DNA from: Plicaturopsis crispa FD-325 SS-3
Taxonomy: Eukaryota; Basidiomycota; Agaricomycetes; Amylocorticiales; Amylocorticiaceae
DNA length: 46,231 bases
Assembly (NCBI GenBank): GCA_000827205.1
Contig: KN832559.1
Span: 665,209 to 711,439 of the forward strand
Direction: 5' to 3'
In this document: one piece after another, positions 23,001 to 33,441 of the stretch
Position numbering within the stretch: position 1 is the first letter of the stretch
How the letters are laid out: each line of letters opens with the position of its first letter
Made by a program: the position numbers and the translations under genes
Notes under the pieces: model-generated
The model's input: the letters and a program-made list of their open reading frames with translations, nothing else
Databases searched by the model: none
What the model was told of the DNA's origin: nothing

Positions 23001-24017
23001 GGATGGGAGATATGACTTGCCGCAAGCGTGCCTAAGGATTCCATGTTTAATAAGTGTCGCTAAGTAAGGTGATTGGTGAATTTTCTTACTTCATATGTCT
23101 CCACCGCGGTGTCAACGCGTGTTCAAAGTGGCTCCCGTTGAGCGTATACGGCGGCTCCACGAGCATCGACGTCGGCGAGCGCTCTGCCGTCGGCCGCAGC
23201 TTCATCACGAACGCCTGCCCGCCTGCGTTCATGTCCACCCAATAGTCAGTTCACTCCTCCACTGGATATCGGAATGGTACACTGGCGCGCGGGACTGACC
23301 GATGCTGTTAGCGCTCCCGGGGAGGATTTGCGCAGTGGTGACGCCGCCGGATATGGCGAGCTCGTACGCTGCGTCGTGGGTGTTCAGGGCGTCGATACTG
23401 CGCAGCCACGGCAAGATCGGGGATTTGGAAGAGTTCCCGTCGCGCGCACCTTTTGCCGCCGCAGGTATCAGTCCAACTCCCAACTCGTTCTACTTAGAAC
23501 ATGTCATGATGAGCGACGCACCGCGCAGTTCAGGCGAGCTGTATACCCCGAGATGGGAGTGCAGATCGACGAGACCGGGCGTCACCCACGAGCCGTTCGC
23601 ATCCACCACCTGGACATTGCCTTGCACGGTAGAGAGAACGGACGGCGGGATGTACCCCAACGCCTTGATGATCCCCTTGTCGAGAAGCGCGTCGCCGAAG
23701 ATGATCTCCGTCCCGTTACGCGCGCCGGTCCAGAATTTCGCGTTCTTGATAAGCACGGGCGCGGTTCCTGGGACGAACCTGTCTGATGCGGCGCGGGAGT
23801 GGAAGTGCGGGGGTGGCCCTGCGGGGGAGCGGGTGTATTGGCAGCGGTCGAGGACGTGCTGTCGGTAGGCCTTGACGCGAGCGGGGAGGGGTGGGGTGGG
23901 CCAGTGGTGGGCCGAGGTATAGCATAGGGCTAGGAAAAGGGGGAGTACCACTAGAGCGAGCAAGAATGGGTGGTATATTTGTCGACTCCCGGGTTGCGCG
24001 AAGGGTAGCCCTTTCAT
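20022..24017 (-). CDS. Membrane-anchored double-domain amidohydrolase (CE9-like)
   Basis: Eighteen exons give about 949 residues: 23522-24017, 23300-23449, 23090-23222, 23021-23031, 22726-22949, 22635-22655, 22549-22575, 22372-22458, 22257-22297, 22171-22193, 22045-22100, 21836-21989, 21745-21756, 21083-21689, 20762-21020, 20476-20696, 20291-20414, 20022-20225. One membrane helix (about 17-35) follows a short basic N-terminus, so the bulk should face the vacuole lumen or outside. The first half is a metal-dependent amidohydrolase: HxH in VDLHSHLGV (about 152-154), HACGENPSR, His342 (HCYE), His367/368 (SFHHAGE), Asp425 (SDHP). The second half repeats the fold but lacks the HxH. Such proteins are often labelled carbohydrate esterase 9 or amidohydrolase; substrate unknown. 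Exons of 11 and 12 nt and one GC-AG intron (donor at 23020) are notable. Confidence 0.9.
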
Positions 24018-24379
24018 GGTTATCTCTTCCTAGTAGTCGCGGTGACCAGTGGAGGTTCAGTACAATGTCACCAATAGTCTTCTGGTCCAATTGAGCGCGC
24101 CTTGTATGTTCAAGTCGCCAGCCCAAGCTAGCATTCACACAAAGAAAAAAGAGTGGGAATGAGCGAAGATAAGGCCGCCCGTACTCCGCCCGTGCACCAT
24201 CTCGGCATCGCTGCTGTTGCAATGCTCACTTCCTCGGACTCGGCGCTTGATGTTTACTAGGTCCGAACTACTTAAGTTATCTAACGCGTCTTGACGAAAC
24301 TCAGTAAAGTGCTACACTGGTAGAACGCTCGCCCAGGCTACAGTCTTACTAGTCATTCAGCATTGCCGAAACGATTCAA
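24018..24379. promoter_or_regulatory. Divergent promoter between amidohydrolase and HIT genes
   Basis: The two genes start 362 bp apart on opposite strands, so this interval should hold both promoters. I can point to no defined box beyond AT-rich patches. Shared regulation is possible but unproven. Confidence 0.5.
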
Positions 24380-25168
24380 ATGGCAGTAAACTCGGATGAC
24401 AAGTAAGTCATCAAATGATTTTCTCCTGCTCAAGTGAGACATCATTCTAATCGTCCAACCGCACTTGCCTCTAGATGTCTATTCTGCTTGATAGTCAAAG
24501 GTGCACGGCGCAATTCCCCAGGCTAAGATCCTGTCTCATCGCCGTGTAAATAGGTACCATCCCGAGCTTCAAGATATACGAGACCGAGCATAGGTGTGTG
24601 CCAAGGTTCCATGTCGAACAGACGTCTAATCTAAATGTGTACAACTGCATTTCAGCCTGGCCTTCCTTGATATAAGCCCTGTAGCCGAGGGGCATACTCA
24701 GGTGATACCAAAGTGTGAGATCACCGCCCGACGCGATACGCTCGTAACATTGAGCTGATCGCTCGTATCATTCCGTAGACCACGCGAGGACTATCGGAGA
24801 CCTGCCCGACGAGTACTTGCGCGACATAGGCCCTGTGGTCAAGAAAGTCGCTTTGTCTACGGGCGTAGAGCAGTACAACGTTCTGCAGGTTCGTCAATCC
24901 CTGCTCTACGTCGCCGTTCCGAGACTCAAGGTTCCATGTTCTAGAATAACGGCAAGCTAGCATTCCAGGTGAGCTCTTACGATTCCACGCTCACATCATG
25001 CTTACCGGCTATCGAAAGCACGTCGACCATGTCCATTTCCATGTCATTCCGAAACCTAGCGAGTCGGAGGGCTTGGTCCTCAAGATCGACGAGAACTGGC
25101 CTCAGAAAAAGGTCGATAAAGAAGAATTGGCGGCTACTCAGGCGAAGATGACGGCCAAAATTACCTAA
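24380..25168 (+). CDS. HIT-family nucleotide-binding hydrolase (Hnt1-like)
   Basis: Seven exons (24380-24402, 24475-24500, 24554-24593, 24656-24714, 24779-24888, 24945-24968, 25019-25168) give about 143 residues. The histidine triad is explicit: H98-V-H100-F-H102-V-I, followed by PKP. CLFC at residues 9-12, the KIYETEHSLAFLDI block and GHTQVIPK are typical of the Hint/Hnt1 branch, which hydrolyses AMP-lysine and related phosphoramidates in cytosol and nucleus. The C-terminus has the usual Trp-containing tail (ENWPQKK). Length fits the family. The start is the only ATG in frame ahead of CLFC. Confidence 0.94.
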
Positions 25169-25306
25169 CTTCGTGCAGCCAATCCATGTGTGCTACACAC
25201 ACCCATGTAACAATAATGTTTGATTGAATGAAACAGAACGATCGTGTATACTTACAATTATCTACTCGTCGCAAACATGAGCATTAGTGATTCAAGATGT
25301 ACATAC

Positions 25307-26686
25307 TCATATAAATCCTATACCCAGCCAATGTCCAAGGGCCAAGAACAGAGCCGACGGTCTGCTAATGTCCGGCGCCAACTTACAGCCAACCAATCCT
25401 CTCCGCGTCCACGCGTCCACCATGAAATGGCACCAAAAGACCAGCCATCCGAATGTCCATATCCACCCAGCCACGCCCGCGACCCTAACGCCCGTAATTT
25501 TCTTCCACCCTTGCTCCAGCATGATGCCCACGCCCATCATCAAGAACGCGCCCGTAACGTGGCTCAATTCCGTCCCGAACCCCATGCCCCACATCCCCGC
25601 GTCGTGCATGAGCCCCGAGAGGAGGAACGCGCCCAGCACCCCGCCCACACGGCCAGCCAATAAAGAAAGCGGCTGCGCGCCGAGGCGGATGAACAGGCGG
25701 CGGAACGTCTGGTGCCACCGCGTCGCCCAGAACTCGGTCAGCGACGTCGATAGGTACGGCGCGTCGAACAGGAGCGGCCACTGGCTCGGCGCTTGTCCGA
25801 AAACGAATATCCCGACGAGCGTGAAGAGGTCGTACGTCGCTTGCATCGCGCCGTAGATGCAGAACCCCGCGATGAAGGTGAGAAAGGTGGATTGTGCATA
25901 CCGCGCTAGGGGCGGGAGGGAATGGTCTACGATGCTGCCTCCGTGGGCGGATCCGATAGAGTCGGGATACGTATATTGTATGTAGAATTGAATTAGGTCG
26001 GCCATGATCCAGTGGCGTAGCATGGAGTAGAATGTGGCGAGAGCAAACGCGGTGGTTGAGTGCGTGGGGCGCGTCTCGCGGGGGATGCGGAGGCCGGAGG
26101 ACCATTCCCAGCCTAGCCCGCGTAGATTCGATGCTAGATCGAGTCCTTCCCATAGAGCGCGCGTTATGCTCCTTGAAGCATCATCCTCATCTGCGGGTTC
26201 GGACGCGTGTTTGGTGCGTCGTTCTAATGGCTTTTGCGAAAACGTCCAGTCTATGAGGCGCATCGCACCTGCGAACATCGCAATCTACGCGCCATACAGT
26301 AACGAGCATCAGTACTTTCTTTCCTCATACAACAGCACCCGTACTAGCGGGACTCACACATAGCCCGAAATTGAGGTGCCGGTGCCTCTCGGGCTCCTCA
26401 CAGCCTGCCGCGAGGTCGAGCGTCGTCGCGATTCGAAACGCATTCCACAGGGATATCGGCAGCAGGGCGACACGGATGTAGAATGTGTTGGGCAGCAAAG
26501 CGAGGACTGCTGTGGCATAATAGCACAGCAGAAAAGGGAGGAAATCCGTTAGGGCTGCATCAAGGGTGAGCGCGTGTCGTTGGCTGGGGTCCGGGATGAG
26601 GTGGTCCAACCTGTTGGGACTGGTCGGTCAGATGCAGAAGACGCGACATTTTTGGATAGGTTTACTACTGACCGTGGCATGGGCAT
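25307..26686 (-). CDS. Wax-synthase/MBOAT-like membrane acyltransferase
   Basis: Three exons (26673-26686, 26358-26610, 25307-26284) give about 414 residues. The first exon is only 14 nt (Met-Pro-Met-Pro plus two bases); it is the only splice choice I found that enters the second exon in the right phase. The protein is strongly hydrophobic, with about eight likely membrane helices, a DLAAGCEEPERHRHLNFGL loop near residue 80, and the wax-synthase core around EFWATRWHQTFRR with the likely catalytic His in LSGLMHDAGMWGMGFG. In fungi this family sits in the ER and transfers acyl or acetyl groups to alcohols, including terpenoids; the substrate cannot be told here. No terpene or polyketide genes lie nearby. 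Confidence 0.86.
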
Positions 26687-27033
26687 CGAAAGAATAGTAG
26701 GTGGTTTCGTACCAAGTCAAAAGACTTTGGACGACGAAAATTAAATGAGGCGCATAACGCGTCATAAGCGAACAAGAGCCTCGTGGTTGAGGCGGATGCA
26801 ATATGCACTCTTCCTCGCGTACTTTGTTCATGATTTATACAGGATTTGAACGCGCCGTATAGCTGAGGCCCGGGCGGTCATCTAAACAGTGCTAAGGACG
26901 AGATATATGATCTCTACTTGGAACAGAGCTACATATATAGTGAGCGTCAGTTTTCTTGTCGGAGTTTGACGCGTATTGACTTCGATCTTTCCAGACGCCC
27001 TAGTTTGCTAGAGAAAATCCCAGCAGCTAGTCC

Positions 27034-29589
27034 ATGGCAGAGACGCTACTAGCTCTGCTGCTGGTCACCTCATCTGCAAAAGGATCCAGTCTCGTCTACC
27101 GTTGGCCCCCTTCCCCGACATCATCTACCCGACTAAGCCGCCCGAAACCTCCAAACGTTCTGGACCCTTCCCAGCTCGACAATCCTTGGCGAGCGGCTAC
27201 CTTCTCAGAACAAGGAAACGGGGTCAATGGGATCGTCCCTATACCAGCCATAGGGGAAGACGACAACGATTACGAATGGACGAGGCCGGACACCAGCCGT
27301 GACAGGTCCGTGTCGTTCTCACGTGTCGCCTCCCGACCCTCTTCCGGCAGAAATTCCCCTTCCAAGGACGAGGTGTACGATACCGACCACGTCGACGATG
27401 GCCCTGTCAAGGACGACGACTTCGACGGCTTGTTCGGGTACTCATCCGAGTTCCTCGCGGGACTGTTGTGTCCGCAGAGATCGTTGTGTCACCAGAAATT
27501 TGAGATGGTGGTGGACGATCTCGCGTTCATAGGGCATCCGGTGTGCGCAGAGACGGACGGGACGTGGCAGTTCAAGGCGGACAAGAATCGACCTGGCGCG
27601 CGCGGAAGAGGCTTTAGAAACCGACAGCCGTCGACCGTGGACGAAGAGAACATCACACCGATTTCGCCTGATGTTTCGTCGCCGGGCGAGCTGCGTCCTC
27701 CCGTAAAAACGGCGTGGCTGCAGACGTTTCATTTCGTTGTTGTCCTTGACAAACCGGATCCGTCGTCTTCCGCGTCGGGGAACGTCTCGAAATACTTCAG
27801 CTTGATATATGAGCAAATTGCGTTCACTATCACCGCAGTGCTTTTCCAGGAGCAGGTTCTCTCGAATTTTGTCGAAGCAGAATGCGACGTGCTTGGGGCG
27901 CTGAAGGATGAGTACATGAAGAAAGGCCCGTTGTCATCCTCTCTGCGTTATGTGTCCCCAGTCGCTGATGCTATAGATGTAGGTGTACCATTCTCCAAGT
28001 ACATGGAGGACGCTATGAACGCCTCAACGATTGCCCCGGCTATGCGAACTCTATGGGAAGCCATCAAGAATTCCACTGTGGCCAATCTCACTATCAACGC
28101 GCTGCCCCTGGAAGTCCAGCTCCCGCCCTACCTCGATACACTCCTCCATAGCGAGGAAGAGAGCGAACAGGATCTCGTCGATTTCCGAGACGAGATCGAG
28201 AATAGCGCTTGGGGCCCCGAGATGGGTTTCGGGTGGAGACTACCCGCACTCAATCCGTGGAAGAGCTTGCTGCTCTTGGACGACCCCAGCGAGCACATCG
28301 TGGACCCCTCTCTGGGTTTGAGTGGAGTACCTGCCAATTCCGAGGAGAGGGCGCTCGCCGAGGGACTCGTTCGCTTCTTTGAGACCGCCTCTGTGACGGT
28401 GTCGTGCGTATATTCATTCGAATTCGTCCTGCACTGTGCCCTGAGCGTATGGTTGTCTATTCAGTCTGGCTGACATGGCAAGCGCTTTGGACTGGGACCT
28501 AGAAGCCCAGGTTTTTCCCACCGTGCGCTGGCTTGTACAACATCGCCGCGCTAAAGTCGTGGACCGCGTCCACTCCGGGCTGAAGACCGTGTTCGTACTA
28601 CCACCTAAATTCGATACACCGTGCGTCTCCCTCTTGTCCTACACACCGTTCATCCCACCTTACATCGCCACAGATTGGCCAAACTATCCGAGGAATTCGC
28701 AGAAGCTTTCTCGCACGCGTCAATCATGTCGCTCCCGGAGCTCCTCTCCGCCATATCCAAGCAAAGCGACACCCACTTCTTCGAGGCCGTCGTGCACGAC
28801 AAGCGGCTCATCCCTCTCTACCGCGACGTCGTGCTGTGGATGCTCAAGCGCGACCTACTCATAACCCTCCGCCTCCGGATCCGCGTAGTCGCGACGGCAG
28901 AGCTGAAAGAGCGCGTCAGCACCGCCCGTGAGCGGTCAAGGGCCGTCAAGCGGAAATCGTCCAAGACTCGCAGAAAGGGAACGGACGATGGCCACGCCGT
29001 GGTGCTGCCGCCGCACGAGTCGTCCGGCATCGCGTGGCTGTCGCTCTCCCCGAAGAGCGCGCGCAGGCACTCGCGGCGCCTGCCTTCGACGGACTCGGGG
29101 AGCAGCAAGGCGAGCGATCTGACCGGGTCCGCTATCTGGGAGGACGAGAAAGACGCGTATGCAGAAGAGGAGGAGGAGGAGGGCGATTCGGAAGGGGACG
29201 AGGTGCTCGCGGATCCGCGGGAGCATGATTTCACACCGTCGGTGATTAGTGATCCGTTCACCGCTACGCCGCTCGAGAGACGATGGCTCTCTGCGATGTC
29301 GGAGGACATGGAGCCGCACCTTGCGAAGCGTTTCGAATTGTGCGTTGGCTTATATGAGGCTGGAGGATGACGTTTGCTAATGTGGTCTCTTTAGGATAAA
29401 TCGTTATTTCGATGGGAAGACGACGGACGATGAAATCCTGTATCAGACAGGCATTTCGCGGAAGCAGCTACGAGAGGTCTTGCACCATTATGAAACCTAT
29501 GTGCGTCCCATAATCAAAGTCTCTCTTATGCCTATCGTTGACTGAGGTGCCCGGTCTTTCAGCTCAAAACGTTTACTCATCCATCGTAG
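27034..29589 (+). CDS. NPR3: Nitrogen permease regulator 3 (GATOR1/SEACIT subunit)
   Basis: Five exons (27034-28403, 28465-28620, 28674-29339, 29395-29500, 29563-29589) give about 774 residues. Family landmarks are the N-terminal longin-type start (LLALLLVTSSAKGSSLVYRW), LFGYSSEFLAGLLCP, KFEMVVDDLAFIGHPV, FHFVVVLD, the winged-helix region after RVHSGLKTVFVLP, and the C-terminal segment KTTDDEILYQTGISRKQLRE ending in LKTFTHPS. With Npr2 and Iml1 it forms the GAP complex that turns off Rag GTPases and hence TORC1 when amino acids run out, at the vacuole surface. The long Ser/Arg- and Glu-rich insert (about residues 600-700) is probably disordered. Confidence 0.93.
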
Positions 29590-29708
29590 CATGCTACACA
29601 ACGAAGAGGTTTATTTTCGTATCTATCGTACATACGTGCTGATTATCCTCAGCTGGCTTGATGGTCTTCTCCATACTGTTTTCCTGACCCTCGTACTCGC
29701 ATTATGTA

Positions 29709-30732
29709 TCACCCTGGCAATTTACTGTAATCTTTATGCACCCATCCTAGCAAACGCGCCGCTTTGCCACAATCGAAGAACCCAGTGTGCCCGCTGATCG
29801 TCTTTCCCTCCTTGATTGGGACATCAGGCCAATACGTCGCCTTCAGCGTCTCCGATGCGGCATCCTCGAATATGATATCCGGCGCAGCGATGAAGAACCG
29901 CTCGTGGCCCCGCCACCCGTGGTTATCTTCAGCCACGGCGAGAATGAAGGCTTCTGCAGATGAGTCCTCCTGGACCCAGCCCCAGAGGTCTTTGCTCGCG
30001 CGAGCCGGGTCTTGCTCGGCCGCGTATGCCTTGTATGGGACGGACCAGTGGAGGCGGAGGCTCGCGATGCGCATCGACGGGTATCGTCGTATTATAGTGT
30101 CCGCCTGCAGCTCACATATGCTGTCATGTATTCCGTCAGGCATTTGTTTTGGCCATAGTAATATAGTGCACGCGCGGGCTCACACTTTGGAGAGACCGTA
30201 CGGCTCATCGGGGAGGCAGGGGTGGTCCTCGTCGATGGGGAAGTACTCGAAGTGCGGATTTTCGCTGTACACCATGGTTATGACGTTCACGGACGACGCT
30301 TGGGCAATCCTTGTGATCCCTAGCTGTGGATGTAGACTGTGAGCGATGTCAAAACACGTGTTGACTCACGTACCTCGGCCGCGGCGCGTAGTATATTCCA
30401 CGATATAACGACGTTGCTGGACATCTATCAGGATAATCGCGTTTTATGGAAGAGGATATCAATGCATACCTGTTATGAGTGATCACTTTGTAATCGCCAG
30501 AATCAGGGAACGCTGCGAGCTGGACGATAGCGTCACATCCGCTCAGGGCGTCCAGAGTTTTCTGGTAGTCCTTCAAGTCCACTGATAGGAAGACAAAGTC
30601 ATCTGTCTGGGACTCTGCGGCGTCTGCTGCTGGCGAGTAGTCTATGCCGACGACTTTGTGGCCTTTCTTCAGCGCGAACTTCACGACGCGACGTCCGACT
30701 CGTCCGTTGCAGCCTGTAACCGCGATTTTCAT
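29709..30732 (-). CDS. NAD-dependent epimerase/dehydratase (extended SDR)
   Basis: Four exons (30470-30732, 30374-30416, 30184-30323, 29709-30120) give about 285 residues. The Rossmann start is plain (AVTGCNGRVGRRVV, TGxxGxxG at 6-13), followed by an Asp after strand 2 (GIDYSP) that favours NAD(H), the DAIVQLAAFP strand, SSVNV, and the catalytic Tyr144-x3-Lys148 (YGLSK). The C-terminal part is short, like uronate-dehydrogenase or small sugar-epimerase-like SDRs. The junction after exon 3 uses the second of two adjacent GT donors (AAAGT/GTGAGC), which alone keeps the conserved VICELQAD segment. The substrate, probably a sugar derivative, is inferred. It lies tail-to-tail with NPR3. Confidence 0.9.
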
Positions 30733-31215
30733 GTTTCGTGTGTGCAGATGTCAAGATAGACAAAACAACGGCTGCAACTCTCGAACGGTGTTAACGGATA
30801 ACGATGCGTGCGGGGAAGGTAGGTTCTCTGCGCATGTGACGTCGCTTTTATCTGAATCTCGTCGTGCCGCCGTTTGTTACATGGCTATTCTACGGGCAGA
30901 AATCGGTCCTGCTGGTGCGGTACGCCAGATTAGAAAAGGTCTCTAGATGTGACTATGCACTCGTACCTAGTTATTTCCATCTTTGTAGAACTGGAACGCA
31001 CAGGTCGAAAGCAAGTCGAAAGGACTGGATAAAAATATGGTGTACAGTGTCTCATTCAGGGGCTATTTGTGCGCCCAAATTCGCACGGCAATAATGCTTA
31101 CGTCACGCGATCGACAATGGCGACTCGAGTCGGGTGCGAAACTGCGATTCAGAACTTCTTGCCATTTTTCTCCTTGCTTTACACCACCACAACCTATCCA
31201 AACTACGCGCGCACA
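30733..31215. promoter_or_regulatory. Divergent promoter between SDR and SRA-domain genes
   Basis: This 483-bp interval separates two divergent starts and should hold both promoters. No specific motif is supported. An upstream in-frame ATG exists at about 31117 for the rightward gene, but its added N-terminus looks like leader sequence. Confidence 0.45.
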
Positions 31216-32766
31216 ATGGACTTGGAGGACGGAGAAATACCCGAGGATGCTTATTTTGAAGCTATTCAACTCGAGTATCCTACATATCTCGATCGGTTGC
31301 AGTCGCGACAGGCCACACCACAACCTTCACCATCAACAGCCGTCCAGACGGACACAGGCTCGACGTCGTTTATTCCTGCAACATTATCTGCCCAGACAGA
31401 GAAAAACCATGCATCCTCGAGCTCGCCATCGCCGCGCGACATTAGCTCGAGAATTCCTGCAGCCGATGATCCACAACCCGGTCCTTCGTCCTCGCCCGCA
31501 CGAATTGCCGAAGAGAGTGGTCCCGACAAAATCCTTGGACCTGAAGCCTTGCAGAACCCTTCGTACCCATTCACTGACCCCCAGACACCTCTCAAGCATG
31601 AGGGAGATCAGTCGCAGCCCGACGCGCCATCCAATAAACGAAAGCGAGTAGCCACGCCCAAACTTCCCCCGCGGCCCAAGGAGAAAAACCCGTACGTCTT
31701 CGGGCATGTGTTTGGCAGCCGCGTGGGGCAGCGATGGACTACACGGTGCGTTCGACAGGCTCCCGTTTCTCCGCGACGACGGCTAAATGTGCTCGTGCGC
31801 TGCAGCTACGAGTGCTCTCGCGACGGTGTCCACGCACCCACACAAGCCGGGATACACGGCGGAAAGGAAGGCGCGTACTCCGTCGTCCTTTCCGGCGGAT
31901 ACTACGAGGACGATCGCGATTACGGTGACACATTGTCAGTTTCGCATCACACCGTGCCCTCGTCGTTCTCATTTCCCCCCTCTCTAGCACCTACACCGGC
32001 ACTGGCGGCCGCGACAACACCTCGGCCAACGGAAAGCGTTCTTTCGTCCGTACCCGTCTTCCTTCTCCACGCGTCTCTCGCTAACCCGTGTGCACGCAGC
32101 TCAAAGTCGGCGCGTCCCAAACGAGCGATCAGTCGTTCGAGCACCATCACAACAAAGCCTTGAAAGTAGGTACTCGCTGCCGATTTTTGGCACGAAACGC
32201 ATTGAACAAACCCATGGCAGGCATCTGCGGCGACGCGTAACCCCGTGCGCGTTATACGGGGCCACAAGCTGGCATCGACGTACGCCCCGGCTTGGGGCTA
32301 CCGCTACGACGGCCTCTACCGCGTCACAGACGTATGCATACCATAGCCCCTCCGCGGTCGCGTACTAACAAGATCTTGCAGGCGCGATTGGAGTCCGGCA
32401 CTGCCGGGAAGCTGGTCTGCAAATTCAGTTTCGAGGTCAGCTTTTCATTTCACATGATGCGCGGTGTGCGCTTACCGTATGGGCACGCAGCGGATCCACG
32501 ACGACGGCGACTATGATATCCCGCTCAAACCTGCGCCGGAGGCGACGCCGGCGCGGAAGCGCAGGAAAGGGAAGGGGAAAGATGGGGAAGTGCAGGTGAA
32601 GGACGATCCGGATCCGGTCGGGGAGCGTGACGACGACGACGATGGTGCGTGTAGTACCAGACGTTGTTGTCTATGAGTGCTAACTTGGTCTTGCACAGAT
32701 GACGCACACGACAGACCGGTGAAGAGGGAACGGTTAGACGACAATGCCAATCTATCCTGGGCTTGA
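31216..32766 (+). CDS. SRA/YDG-domain protein
   Basis: Eight exons (31216-31745, 31806-31934, 31988-32045, 32100-32165, 32221-32331, 32382-32435, 32491-32644, 32699-32766) give about 389 residues; the exon 3/4 junction has an alternative (32037/32107). An acidic Ser/Pro-rich N-terminus with a KRKR patch precedes the SRA fold: FGHVFGSRVGQRW, HAPTQAGIHGG, EGAYSVVLSGGY, TYTGTGGRD, NKALK, VRVIRGHKLAS, and the name-giving YDG in YRYDGLYRV, then CKFSFER. The SRA fold in UHRF1 and plant SUVH proteins flips out 5-methylcytosine, so a role in reading DNA methylation or its oxidised forms in the nucleus is likely. No RING, PHD or SET domain is present; the tail is Lys-rich and Asp-rich (KRRKGKGK). Confidence 0.92.
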
Positions 32767-33441
32767 TTTATGAACGCTTTGTTCACTACGTCTTCACTTA
32801 TATCTAATGTTTTCATGTCTTCATCTTGGATATACCTCACTCATGCACGGATACCGACGTAGACCGATATTGTACATATCTTCATGTATGCTCTGCTTGC
32901 TTGTTTTCACTGCTACTCAAATCTATGCCATATTGTCGGATTGGTTTTCACTTCTCTCTCTGTTAACTTCACGATTCCGCAACGTTTCGTCCAAAAGGGC
33001 ATAAATAACAAGAAACTGATATCGTATCAGAGAAAAGAAAGATGAGCACCAAGGAACAGGAGGAAAGCCAGAAGGGGAAGATAAATGAGGAGAACCAGGG
33101 AATCGAGCGTGAGGGGAATCGACATAGCGCGTGCGTAGGGGGAATCGATATCGTACGTAGTATTGGGTAAGGTTGCGGATGGACACGCGAATCCGGGACT
33201 AGGACAGAAAGTAAGTATTAGAGAGTGTGAATGGCGAGCATAGATCCTACATTCAGTCAGCGACGCTATCAGACATACGACGGAGGGGGCAGGCTCACAA
33301 ATGACGTGTGTACAGTGATGGATGTAGACGCCGGGCGGGCGGATGCCTGAGCCTCGTATGCAGAGACGTAGGCGTACGGTATCCTGCATTCAGGCCATGC
33401 GGTCGCCGTTCGAGTATCTCGACATGGGATGGTGGTGGCGA
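32767..33441. other. Convergent spacer
   Basis: This is AT-richer DNA between the SRA gene (+) and the Pro/Ala/Ser-rich gene (-), whose 3' ends face each other. No gene is recognised. The final 20 bases or so next to 33442 are shared with the second copy of the Pro/Ala/Ser-rich gene. Confidence 0.45.

Noticed and set aside
9890-26686. Carbohydrate or natural-product gene cluster
   Set aside because: The amylase-like gene, esterase, amidohydrolase and acyltransferase are not co-oriented, are mixed with housekeeping genes, and no backbone synthase or regulator is present.
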